Positions 17,734 to 25,212 of a stretch of DNA of 64,000 nt are shown piece by piece; positions within the stretch are counted from its first letter, which is position 1; every line of letters starts with the position of its first letter. The notes under the pieces were generated by a model that was not told the origin of the DNA, did no database searches, and saw nothing but the letters and a program-made list of their open reading frames with translations. The DNA is from Chryseobacterium indologenes (GTDB taxonomy: Bacteria > Bacteroidota > Bacteroidia > Flavobacteriales > Weeksellaceae): positions 372,001 to 436,000 of the forward strand of contig NZ_CP018786.1 of NCBI RefSeq assembly GCF_002025665.1. The letters are read 5' to 3'. The translations under genes were made by a program, and so were the position numbers.

Positions 17734-18528
17734 TTACACAGTAGGAATAGTGCCGCCATCTATTACATATTCGGTTCCGGTTAAATATTGTGCTCGTGGA
17801 GAGACTAAAAAACCAACAAACTCTGCAATATCTTCAGGCTGGGCAGGTTTACCGATGGGAATTCCACCCAACGCATCCATGACACTTTGGGTTGCTTCCT
17901 CTATCGAGGTTTCTGAACTTTTAGCAATACGTTCCATCATTCGGATGGCAGATGAAGTCATGATCCAACCTGGAGAAACGGTAAGGACACGAACTCCCTT
18001 TGGAGAAACTTCTTTTGATAAACCTTTGCTGTAATTGATCAGTCCTGCTTTGGCAGCGGCATAGGGTAATGTAGAGTCAAATAAAGGCAACCTTCCCTGA
18101 ATGGACGCTATATGAATGATTACTCCCGTTTTTCTTTCCAGCATTTGTGGAAGGAATCCTCTGTCTAAACGAACGGGCGCTAACAAATTGGTCTGAATTG
18201 TATTTTCCCAGTCTTTATCACTCAAAACAGAGAATCCACCACCAGGCGTTTCTGAACCTCCCAATGTATTAATTAAAATATCAAGCCTTCCAAAAGCAGA
18301 TAACACTTCTCTTACCAGCTTTTCAGTATCTTTTGCCTGACTCAGATCTCCTGAAATAAAATGAAGTTGATTATTAATCTCTTCAGGCCGATTTCTGGCA
18401 GTGATAATTACGGTGGCACCAGCAGTGAGCAGTCTTTCGGCAATAGCTTTTCCAGTTCCTTTTGTCCCTCCCGTTACTAAAGCAATCTTACCTGATAATT
18501 CGTTGTTGAAATGAAATGATTCTGTCAT
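17734..18528 (-). CDS. SDR-family NAD(P)-dependent oxidoreductase
   Basis: From the ATG at 18528 the product is 264 residues. It has the Rossmann motif TGGTKGTGKAIAERL near the N-terminus, the structural NTLGG (variant NAG), catalytic Ser in HIASIQG and the YAAAK catalytic Tyr/Lys, followed by SPGWIMT. These are classical short-chain dehydrogenase features. The C-terminal QYLTGTEYVIDGG is typical. An in-frame TTG at 18546 is rejected as start because it overlaps the predicted -7 region. It is divergent from the HxlR-type regulator, its likely controller. Confidence 0.9.
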   Translation of the reverse strand: MTESFHFNNELSGKIALVTGGTKGTGKAIAERLLTAGATVIITARNRPEEINNQLHFISGDLSQAKDTEKLVREVLSAFGRLDILINTLGGSETPGGGFSVLSDKDWENTIQTNLLAPVRLDRGFLPQMLERKTGVIIHIASIQGRLPLFDSTLPYAAAKAGLINYSKGLSKEVSPKGVRVLTVSPGWIMTSSAIRMMERIAKSSETSIEEATQSVMDALGGIPIGKPAQPEDIAEFVGFLVSPRAQYLTGTEYVIDGGTIPTV

Positions 18529-18543
18529 GATTTCTTTTTTGTA

Positions 18544-18586
18544 CAAATTTCAGGAGTATGACAGGCTCTTACAAGTACGGTCTTAC
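18544..18586 (-). promoter_or_regulatory. Promoter of the SDR gene with CTTAC repeats
   Basis: On the minus strand TTG (18574-18572), 20 bases, and GAAATTTG (18551-18544) fit the Bacteroidota promoter with one mismatch. CTTAC occurs twice with 14-base period (18568-18572 and 18582-18586) around the -33 box, a possible binding site for the neighbouring HxlR regulator. Confidence 0.4.
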
Positions 18587-18615
18587 GAATCACATAGGGA
18601 TAAATTAATCCCCTA

Positions 18616-18645
18616 TTGTGATCTCATCTCATTGTGTTACATTTG
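18616..18645 (+). promoter_or_regulatory. Promoter of the HxlR regulator, possibly leaderless
   Basis: TTG (18616-18618), 19 bases, TACATTTG (18638-18645) is a full match to the Bacteroidota consensus. The best ATG is only 6 bases beyond it (18651), so transcription would begin at or very near the start codon. Confidence 0.55.
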
Positions 18646-18650
18646 TTTTT

Positions 18651-19010
18651 ATGTACGAAAGAAAAATCCCACCCAATCTGAATTGCGGGCTTGATCTGAT
18701 TGCTGAGGTACTCTATGGCAAATGGAAGATTCGTTTGCTATGGTTTATTAATGAAGGATTTCAAAGACCAAGTGAATTACAGAGGAAAATTCCTGATGCT
18801 TCCCGCAGAGTATTGAATGTTCAGTTAAAAGAGCTGGAAGAGCATGATCTTGTCACTAAGAAAATTTATCCCGTTGTACCGCCAAAAGTAGAATACAGGC
18901 TTACGGAATTTGGGAAGACATTGATTCCGGTTATTGCTACATTAGGGAAATGGGGTGATGATCATGAAGAGCACTTACGGGCGCTCATCCTTAAAAGACT
19001 GGAACAATAA
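18651..19010 (+). CDS. HxlR-family winged-helix transcriptional regulator
   Basis: From ATG 18651 the product is 119 residues. It contains the HxlR core LDLIAEVLYGKWKIRLLWFI, the recognition region RPSELQRKIPDASRRVLNVQLKELEEHDLV (key residues SRRVLNVQLKELE) and the wing PPKVEYRLTEFGKTLIPV. A Cys near the N-terminus (LNCGLD, position 12) is common in this family, where it can sense oxidants or electrophiles. The upstream GTG at 18618 would add 11 residues but overlaps the promoter, so it is not chosen. It probably controls the divergent SDR/SnoaL-like genes. Confidence 0.9.
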   Translation: MYERKIPPNLNCGLDLIAEVLYGKWKIRLLWFINEGFQRPSELQRKIPDASRRVLNVQLKELEEHDLVTKKIYPVVPPKVEYRLTEFGKTLIPVIATLGKWGDDHEEHLRALILKRLEQ

Positions 19011-19061
19011 TCTTAAAAAGAGAAAGATATTTTTATTTTTTACAAAATCGGATATAATAAT

Positions 19062-19074
19062 TTGATTAAATTTA
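19062..19074 (+). promoter_or_regulatory. Promoter-like element of the AraC-type gene
   Basis: TTGATTAAATTTA, with the -7-like TAAATTTA, lies 23 bases before the ATG. It matches the eno promoter element except in its last base. Confidence 0.35.
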
Positions 19075-19097
19075 CTACTGTAAAAAATTAATACCCA

Positions 19098-20159
19098 ATG
19101 ACTTTCGGAGAACAGATGTTATTTTTCTTCAGCGCAGTAGGAGCATTCAACGGACTTCTGCTGGGCATTTATTTGCTGTCTGTTAAAAAACTGAAATACC
19201 CTCCGGATTTTTTCCTTGGAATTCTTCTCTTAATGCTAAGCTCAAGAGTCGTAACTTCTGTATGCTTTTATTTTTATCCCGATTTACCCAGAATTATTGC
19301 ACATTTAGGGCTTTCAGCCTTATTTTTTACCGGCCCGGCTTTATACTATTATGTGAAATCTTCCTTCCAGCAGGATCAGTTTGATTGGAAGAACTGCAAG
19401 AACTGGTTTGGAATACTAACCCTTATTTTAGGAATTATAGGTTTATTATATCTGGTATTTCCCATTACGTGGGATAACTATTTTGCTACTTTTATCTATA
19501 CCGTTTGGTCTGTATTTATATTTCTTACGGTCTATCAATATTTTATTTTGCTTAAACAGAATCATAAAAGTCCGAACAATTTTGTACTTCCGATTCTGGT
19601 CAGCAATGTGATTATATTTTTGAGCTATCAGCTTATTTCGACAGGCTGGTTACAAATTTATTGTGCAGGAGGAAGCCTTGTGTTTTCGTTTGTACTGTAT
19701 GCCAATTTTTTGATTTTATTTAATAAAAAATACCAAAAGCTTCCGGCAAAAGAAACAGAAAAATATTCCAATAAAAAGATTTCCGGAGAACAGGCGGATA
19801 GTTTTGTTTCAAAACTGGAAAGATTAATGGATACAGAAGAGCTTTATAAAAATCCGAATTTAAAATTGAGTGATCTGGCTTCCAGAATGAATATGTCTGC
19901 ACATCAGCTTTCTCAATTGCTGAATGATAATCTGGGGAAAAGTTTCGCTACCTGCATCAATGAATACCGAATCAATAATGCCTGTGAAAAAATAGAAAAT
20001 GGCTCTTATCTGAAAATTGAAGAGATAGGATATGAAGTAGGATTCAATTCCAAATCTACTTTCTTCTCAACTTTCAAGAAAATAAAAAATACAACACCTC
20101 TTTTGTATAAACAGTCACAAACCCTTACTGAGCCTAGGTTTCAGAGTTCAAATTTATAA
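19098..20159 (+). CDS. Membrane-embedded AraC-family transcriptional regulator
   Basis: The 353-residue protein has about seven membrane helices in its first ~210 residues (starting FGEQMLFFFSAVGAFNGLLL) and a C-terminal AraC HTH domain (residues about 240-340: NLKLSDLASRMNMSAHQLSQLLND, EYRINNACEKIENG, KIEEIGYEVGFNSKSTFFSTFKK). This 7TM-HTH architecture is widespread in Flavobacteriia and is thought to link a membrane signal to transcription. It lies 80 bases upstream of a co-oriented outer-membrane barrel gene, a plausible target. Confidence 0.9.
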   Translation: MTFGEQMLFFFSAVGAFNGLLLGIYLLSVKKLKYPPDFFLGILLLMLSSRVVTSVCFYFYPDLPRIIAHLGLSALFFTGPALYYYVKSSFQQDQFDWKNCKNWFGILTLILGIIGLLYLVFPITWDNYFATFIYTVWSVFIFLTVYQYFILLKQNHKSPNNFVLPILVSNVIIFLSYQLISTGWLQIYCAGGSLVFSFVLYANFLILFNKKYQKLPAKETEKYSNKKISGEQADSFVSKLERLMDTEELYKNPNLKLSDLASRMNMSAHQLSQLLNDNLGKSFATCINEYRINNACEKIENGSYLKIEEIGYEVGFNSKSTFFSTFKKIKNTTPLLYKQSQTLTEPRFQSSNL

Positions 20160-20239
20160 TTCAGTACTGCGGAATTTCAATTTCAAAACCGTATTGCTAC
20201 CACAAGCCGATACTTTTGATTTCATAAAATTTAAAATTT

Positions 20240-22414
20240 ATGATCATCAAATTATGGCTTTTACCGCTATTGCTGTTTTTATCATTTTTTGGAAAAGCGC
20301 AGGAAAAGGTAAATGGAAAAGTTCCAGATTCTCTGGCTGAGGTTAAATCTCCTACAACAAATATCTCAGAAGTTATCATTCAATCCACTCCCCGAAAGAT
20401 GAAACTGAATGACGGTAATCTTGTACTATCTGTTGCCGGAAACAAAGACTTTAAAACTTCCACTCATCTTCTCGATGTCCTGAGGAAAACTCCTGGGGTT
20501 ACTGTAGATCAGGAAGACGGAATTTTTGTCGGAGGAAGAATTACTCCAGCAGTTCTTATTGATGGAAAACCTGTGGTGATGAGTAATCAGGAGTTGCAAT
20601 CTTATTTACGGTCTTTATCCCCCGAAATGGTGGAATCTATAGAAGTGAATACCAATCCATCCTCAAAATATGATGCAGAATTTAAAGGAATTATTGATAT
20701 TAAACTAAAAAAGAATGTCAGTCTCGGTTGGAAAGCAGGTTATAATGGCAATGTATACATCAATAAATTCAATTATCAGGAAAATGGAGTCAATGTATCT
20801 TACCATACCGGAAAAATAACATACAATGTTCAGGCTGGCTATAATGAAGGAGTTTCAACCTATCGTTATCATGCTTTACAGCGTTTGGCGAATACGAATA
20901 TCATGCGTACGCATACTTATCAGGAAGACTTTGGAAAAGTATACAACCTGCAAACCGGAGCTGATTTCAGGCTGAATGATAAAAACAGGTTTGGCATTAA
21001 TCTGAGAGGAAACTTCCGGAATAACGACCGTATCCGAAACGGATCACTTTACACAACCAATAAAAATGAAACTCAATTGGTATTGAATACAGCCAGTGAG
21101 AATCCTACAGATTATTCACAGGGTAACTATGGGATAACAACGGATTATTCTTTCCAGAGCAACGGATTTAAACTGAGTTTTTTAGGGAACTATCTTTCGG
21201 TAAAAAATAAACAGAATGATGATTTTATCAATAGAGATCAGAGTACATCGAAACTACTGTCTTATTGGAAGTCTGACCTGATTAATAAAATTACTATTCA
21301 TACTGCGCAAATAGATGCTTCCCAAAAAATAAATACCATTGATATTGAAGCAGGTCTGAAATACAGTCATTCTGATACCCATAATAATATCCGGTATGAT
21401 ACATTATCTGTGGGAAATCAGTTTGTATTTGACCCTACGCGAAGTAATATATTCTCCTATAAAGAAAAAATATGGGCAGGTTATCTGGCTTATAAACAGA
21501 GAATTGGAGATTTTCAAATCATTGCAGGGTTAAGATTTGAAAACACAAACAGTATTTCCAATGCCATTACCATGGATTCTGTTGTTTCTAGAAGTTACCT
21601 GAAATGGCTGCCTTCTTTAAATGCAAGTTACACTTTTAATAAGTCCAGTGAATTTTCTCTTTCCTACAGCAGAAGAATCACAAGACCGGTCTTCTCTCAA
21701 CTTAATCCATTCAGATTTTATTTCAGTCCGTTAAATTACTGGATTGGGAATCCTTATTTATTACCTTCCTTTACCAGTCAGATCAAAGCAACCTATCGGC
21801 ATAAAAACTGGATCACAAGCTTTGCTGTTGGAAAAGAAAAAGAGGTGATGACCCGTTATCCTCTTTACAATCCCGAAACCAATGTACTGGAATATTTGGG
21901 AACGAATCTTCCGTATCGTAATTTTGCTGTTTTGGAGACCAGTTTTCCGATCAGAATTACAAAATGGTGGAATATCACCAGCCAGATTACGGGATATTAT
22001 AATTATGAATTCAGGCCCTATCTTGATGAGGTCTTTGCGTTGAATATTTATAATTATGAAGTAAGATTGAATCAGGTATTTTCCCTTCCAAAAGGAATTA
22101 CACTCAATCTATTCGGTAGTTATGAATCTAAAACTGGAAATAGCCTTTACCTCATTAAACCAAGATATACCATAGATGTCTCAGTTCAGAAGTCATGGTT
22201 TGATAATAAATTGAACACGAAGATTGGTTTTAATAATCTATTGGATTCATATGAGCAGAAGCTTGAATTCCGGCATAAACAGATTATGGATAACCGTTTT
22301 ACCCATTGGTGGGATAGTAGTAGATTGATATTTTCACTCAGTTATACTATTGGCAGTTCAAAATATCAGGTCAAAGAAACCCAAAAGACAGAAGAAGAAA
22401 ACAGGACGAGATAA
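20240..22414 (+). CDS. TonB-dependent-receptor-like outer-membrane beta-barrel protein (OMP_b-brl_3 type)
   Basis: The 724-residue protein starts with a signal peptide (IIKLWLLPLLLFLSFFGKAQ) and carries a plug-like region at residues about 45-150 (LLDVLRKTPGVTVDQEDGIF, GGRITPAVLIDGKPV, MVESIEVNTNPSSKYDAEFKG). A long barrel with repeated aromatic strands follows. The N-terminal carboxypeptidase-like domain found in many relatives is missing. It resembles the pair at 33979-38544. Substrate unknown. It is likely expressed under the adjacent AraC-type regulator. Confidence 0.88.
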   Translation: MIIKLWLLPLLLFLSFFGKAQEKVNGKVPDSLAEVKSPTTNISEVIIQSTPRKMKLNDGNLVLSVAGNKDFKTSTHLLDVLRKTPGVTVDQEDGIFVGGRITPAVLIDGKPVVMSNQELQSYLRSLSPEMVESIEVNTNPSSKYDAEFKGIIDIKLKKNVSLGWKAGYNGNVYINKFNYQENGVNVSYHTGKITYNVQAGYNEGVSTYRYHALQRLANTNIMRTHTYQEDFGKVYNLQTGADFRLNDKNRFGINLRGNFRNNDRIRNGSLYTTNKNETQLVLNTASENPTDYSQGNYGITTDYSFQSNGFKLSFLGNYLSVKNKQNDDFINRDQSTSKLLSYWKSDLINKITIHTAQIDASQKINTIDIEAGLKYSHSDTHNNIRYDTLSVGNQFVFDPTRSNIFSYKEKIWAGYLAYKQRIGDFQIIAGLRFENTNSISNAITMDSVVSRSYLKWLPSLNASYTFNKSSEFSLSYSRRITRPVFSQLNPFRFYFSPLNYWIGNPYLLPSFTSQIKATYRHKNWITSFAVGKEKEVMTRYPLYNPETNVLEYLGTNLPYRNFAVLETSFPIRITKWWNITSQITGYYNYEFRPYLDEVFALNIYNYEVRLNQVFSLPKGITLNLFGSYESKTGNSLYLIKPRYTIDVSVQKSWFDNKLNTKIGFNNLLDSYEQKLEFRHKQIMDNRFTHWWDSSRLIFSLSYTIGSSKYQVKETQKTEEENRTR

Positions 22415-22449
22415 GAAAACCTGCTTAAAAAAGCAGGTTTTCTTTTTTT
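22413..22449. terminator. Strong terminator between the barrel gene and the small peptide gene
   Basis: AGAAAACCTGCTT and AAGCAGGTTTTCT form a perfect 13-bp stem with an AAAA loop followed by a long T-run. It overlaps the stop codon of the barrel gene and sits 2 bases past the minus-strand peptide gene, so it may serve both. Confidence 0.92.
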
Positions 22450-22450
22450 A

Positions 22451-22615
22451 TTATGGACATTGGCATCTGTCGCAAGTCCAGATATAGCAGTTTCCTGCAT
22501 CATCCCATTCGCAGCATCTTCTGCCAGTGGAAATAGGAGCGCCTCCCATTACAGATTTTTGCTGATCTCTTCCTAATTTTTGTGCTTTTTTCAGCACCGG
22601 ATTGTTCTTGTTCAT
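22451..22615 (-). CDS. Orphan Cys-rich peptide with double-glycine leader (bacteriocin-like)
   Basis: A 54-codon frame on the minus strand runs from ATG (22615-22613) to TAA (22453-22451). The product begins MNKNNPVLKKAQKLGRDQQ, continues KSVMGG, and then has a 29-residue core starting APISTGRRCC and ending TCDRCQCP, with six Cys. A short basic leader ending in GG followed by a Cys-rich core is the pattern of GG-leader secreted peptides of Bacteroidota, normally cleaved by a C39-peptidase transporter. No transporter or modifying enzyme is adjacent. It may be matured in trans. Confidence 0.65.
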   Translation of the reverse strand: MNKNNPVLKKAQKLGRDQQKSVMGGAPISTGRRCCEWDDAGNCYIWTCDRCQCP

Positions 22616-22654
22616 GACTTTGATTTTTGGTGTTAATAGTTAAGTTTTATGATC

Positions 22655-22675
22655 TATAATTTCGCGAAAATTATA
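22655..22675 (-). promoter_or_regulatory. Palindrome overlapping a -7-like element upstream of the orphan peptide gene
   Basis: The 21-base stretch is a near-perfect palindrome around CGCG (TATAATTT left arm, AAAATTATA right arm). Read on the minus strand it contains TAATTTTC, one base off TAnnTTTG, 40 bases before the peptide start. It could be an operator on the peptide promoter. The rest of 22676-22905 shows nothing else to me. Confidence 0.35.
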
Positions 22676-22878
22676 TCACTAATATAGGAAATTAAATAAT
22701 ATAATTATCTGTTTTTTGCTTCTTATGTAGATGGAAAATAGTAAGTTGTAGATGTTTTTGGAACTATTCACTGCAGTTGGCGGAACAGACAAGGAAATTT
22801 TGTTGAAGAGTGTTGTTTTTTGCAATCAAATTTAATGTATAAAATAATCCAAAAGTTTTACAGATAGAGACCTTTACT

Positions 22879-22886
22879 TATATTTG
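22879..22886 (+). promoter_or_regulatory. Promoter -7 element (TATATTTG) of the guanidino-enzyme gene
   Basis: TATATTTG matches TAnnTTTG exactly and lies 19 bases before the ATG at 22906. No clear TTG is seen at the -33 position. Confidence 0.45.
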
Positions 22887-22905
22887 TAGTATTGCATAAA
22901 TCTTT

Positions 22906-23820
22906 ATGAGACTAAACATTAAAAACGAAACGGGTAGGCTGAAGTCAGTAGTTCTAGGCCAGCCTAATTCATTGGGAGCAGTTCCCACACTAGAGGAAAG
23001 TTATGACGCAAAGTCATATTACTCAATCGAACACAACATTTATCCTAAAGAAGAGGATATTATCAATGAAATGAACGCTTTTGAAGCGGTTTTAAAAAAG
23101 TATGGCGTTGAAGTTTTGCGCCCTAGTATCATCCAAGACTACAATCAGGTTTTTTCAAGAGATGTAGCCTTTGTTATTGATGATAAAATGATCATTTCCA
23201 ATGTGATTGCAGACAGAGCAGACGAGCAGGAAGCTTACAAAAGTGTTTTTGAAAAAGTAGCATGGAGAAAAATTATTAATCTTCCCGAAACCGCACATAT
23301 TGAAGGAGGAGACGTAATCGTATGGAATGACTTTATCTTCATCGGAACCTGTTTCAGTGAAGATTACAGAAACTATAAAACGGCAAGAACCAATGAGTAT
23401 GCCATTGAAATCCTGAAAGAATATTTTCCAAAGAAAAGAATCATTGACCTGGAATTGAAGAAAAACGATAAAGTTCCGTTTGAAGGTATTCTGCATTTGG
23501 ACTGCACATTTAATCCTGTAGGGGAAGACAAATGTATCATTTATAAAAACGGGTTTGTGGATGAAAGCGATTACCGTTTAATCATCGATATTTTCGGAGA
23601 AGAAAACTGTTTCCACATCAATGATGAAGAAATGTTTGAAATGTTCCCGAATATTTTCTCCATTTCACCTGATGTAGTAGTTTCAGACAAAGCATTCACC
23701 AGAATGAATGATCACTTGAGAAACGAATGGGGAATGACCGTTGAAGAAATTCCTTACAGAGAAATCTCTAAAATGGGAGGCTTGTTGAGATGCTCTACAA
23801 TGCCGCTTGTGAGAGAATAA
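22906..23820 (+). CDS. Arginine deiminase/amidinotransferase-family protein
   Basis: The 304-residue protein shows the guanidino-modifying-enzyme fold signatures: FSRDVAFVIDD, the acidic HIEGGDVIVW, catalytic His in LHLDCTFNPV and a C-terminal catalytic Cys in GGLLRCSTMPLVRE. Such enzymes act on arginine, methylarginines, agmatine or related guanidines through a Cys-thiouronium intermediate. The exact substrate cannot be read here. It heads a group with a second member of the superfamily and a SpeD-type gene, so a link with arginine-derived polyamines is suggested. Confidence 0.85.
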   Translation: MRLNIKNETGRLKSVVLGQPNSLGAVPTLEESYDAKSYYSIEHNIYPKEEDIINEMNAFEAVLKKYGVEVLRPSIIQDYNQVFSRDVAFVIDDKMIISNVIADRADEQEAYKSVFEKVAWRKIINLPETAHIEGGDVIVWNDFIFIGTCFSEDYRNYKTARTNEYAIEILKEYFPKKRIIDLELKKNDKVPFEGILHLDCTFNPVGEDKCIIYKNGFVDESDYRLIIDIFGEENCFHINDEEMFEMFPNIFSISPDVVVSDKAFTRMNDHLRNEWGMTVEEIPYREISKMGGLLRCSTMPLVRE

Positions 23821-23866
23821 TTGAGTGGGAATGTTTTAGGGTTTGAGAGTGAGAGAGTTTTTACTC

Positions 23867-23897
23867 TTTCAATCTTTTAATTTTTCAATCTTTTAAT
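23867..23897. repeat. Direct repeat TTTCAATCTTTTAAT
   Basis: Two identical 15-base copies (23867-23881 and 23883-23897) lie directly before the ATG at 23906. Low-complexity repeats of this kind recur at several gene borders in this window. Confidence 0.6.
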
Positions 23898-23905
23898 CAA
23901 AAAAA

Positions 23906-24829
23906 ATGCAAACAACAGATACAGTATTAATGATAGAGCCGATTGCATTCGGTTATAACGCTGAAACAGCGAAAAACAATTACTTTCAGGTAGAACAAAC
24001 GGGTTCTGATATCCAGTCGAAAGCTTTGGCGGAGTTCAACACCTTTGTCGGAAAACTGAGAGAAAAAGGAATCAATGTGATCACTATAAAAGATACTTTA
24101 GATCCACACACACCGGATTCTATTTTCCCGAATAACTGGGTAAGTTTTCATAAAGACGGAAAAGTAGTTTTATATCCGATGTTCGCTTCCAACAGAAGAG
24201 TAGAAAGAAGAGAAGATATTATTGAAAGTATCAAAGATCAGGGATTTGAAGTCGCTGAAATTGATGACTGGTCTTTCTCAGAAACTCAGGGACATTTCCT
24301 GGAGGGGACGGGAAGCATGATTTTTGATCACGATAATAAAATTGCTTATGGTTCCGTTTCTTTGAGGCTGGATGAAAAACTGTTCAGAGAATTCTGTACG
24401 AAATTCGGATTCACTCCGGTTGTTTTCCACTCATTTCAGACCGTAGGAACAGAAAGACTTCCGATCTACCACACCAATGTCATGATGTGTGTGGCAGATA
24501 AATTTGTGGTAATCTGCCTGGACTGTATTGATGATGAGCTGGAAAGAGAGAAAGTAACAGAAACTATTAAAGGTTCTGGAAAAGAAATTATCGAAATTTC
24601 AGAAGATCAAATGCAGCAGTTTGCGGGAAATATGCTTCAGGTTCAAAATAAAGACGGAGAGAAATTTCTGGTAATGAGCCAGACTGCCTATCAGTCTTTA
24701 TCTGCAGATCAGGTGGCTGCTATTGAAAAATACTGCGAAATTATTTATTCAGACCTGAATACTATAGAAGTAAATGGTGGAGGAAGTGCAAGATGTATGC
24801 TTGCTGAGGTTTTTCTTCCAAAAAAATAA
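23906..24829 (+). CDS. CtlX-type citrulline/arginine deiminase-related hydrolase
   Basis: The 307-residue product belongs to the amidinotransferase superfamily, CtlX-like subgroup: TVLMIEPIAFGYNAETAKNN at the N-terminus, TPDSIFPNNWVSFH, GHFLEGTGSMIFD, catalytic His in IYHTNVMMCV and C-terminal Cys in GGGSARCMLAEVFLP. CtlX is named for citrulline utilisation, but many relatives have unknown substrates. It lies 85 bases after the previous superfamily member and 20 bases before the SpeD-type gene. Its sequence is clearly different from the first copy, so this is not a recent duplication. Confidence 0.85.
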   Translation: MQTTDTVLMIEPIAFGYNAETAKNNYFQVEQTGSDIQSKALAEFNTFVGKLREKGINVITIKDTLDPHTPDSIFPNNWVSFHKDGKVVLYPMFASNRRVERREDIIESIKDQGFEVAEIDDWSFSETQGHFLEGTGSMIFDHDNKIAYGSVSLRLDEKLFREFCTKFGFTPVVFHSFQTVGTERLPIYHTNVMMCVADKFVVICLDCIDDELEREKVTETIKGSGKEIIEISEDQMQQFAGNMLQVQNKDGEKFLVMSQTAYQSLSADQVAAIEKYCEIIYSDLNTIEVNGGGSARCMLAEVFLPKK

Positions 24830-24849
24830 TATATTTACGAAAAAATTAA

Positions 24850-25209
24850 TTGAACCCATTATCAAGTAAAGGTTTACATATTCTTCTGACTTTGGAAACA
24901 GAGTCAGAAGATTTGTTATTAGACAGCAAAGGATTTCTGGAGTTTACAGAAGATATTCTGAAAACCAAAGATGTAGAAATTGTAGGAGTAACCAATCATA
25001 TTTTTGAAAATGAGAGTTTTACTTCCGCGGTAATCCTGAAAGAGTCTCACCTTTGTATCCACACGTGGCCGGAATTTAAACAGCTTACTTTTGATGTTTT
25101 TCTTTGTAATTATACCCAGGATAATACCACAAAAGTAGAGCAGATTGCAGATGAAGTAGTTCAGTATTTTAAAGCTAAAACCATTCAGAAACACAAAATT
25201 TACAGATAA
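24850..25209 (+). CDS. S-adenosylmethionine decarboxylase (SpeD-type, pyruvoyl) homologue
   Basis: The 119-residue product has the autoprocessing and active-site motif KESHLCIHTWPE with Glu65-Ser66 (cleavage and pyruvoyl formation), His71, and Cys86 in DVFLCNY. All are equivalent to the catalytic residues of bacterial SpeD. It should make decarboxylated AdoMet, the aminopropyl donor for spermidine-type synthesis. The start is a TTG (24850), as no ATG is available before the conserved GLHILLTLE. The aminopropyltransferase-like gene of the group is at 27091. Confidence 0.85.
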   Translation: MNPLSSKGLHILLTLETESEDLLLDSKGFLEFTEDILKTKDVEIVGVTNHIFENESFTSAVILKESHLCIHTWPEFKQLTFDVFLCNYTQDNTTKVEQIADEVVQYFKAKTIQKHKIYR

Positions 25210-25212
25210 AAA

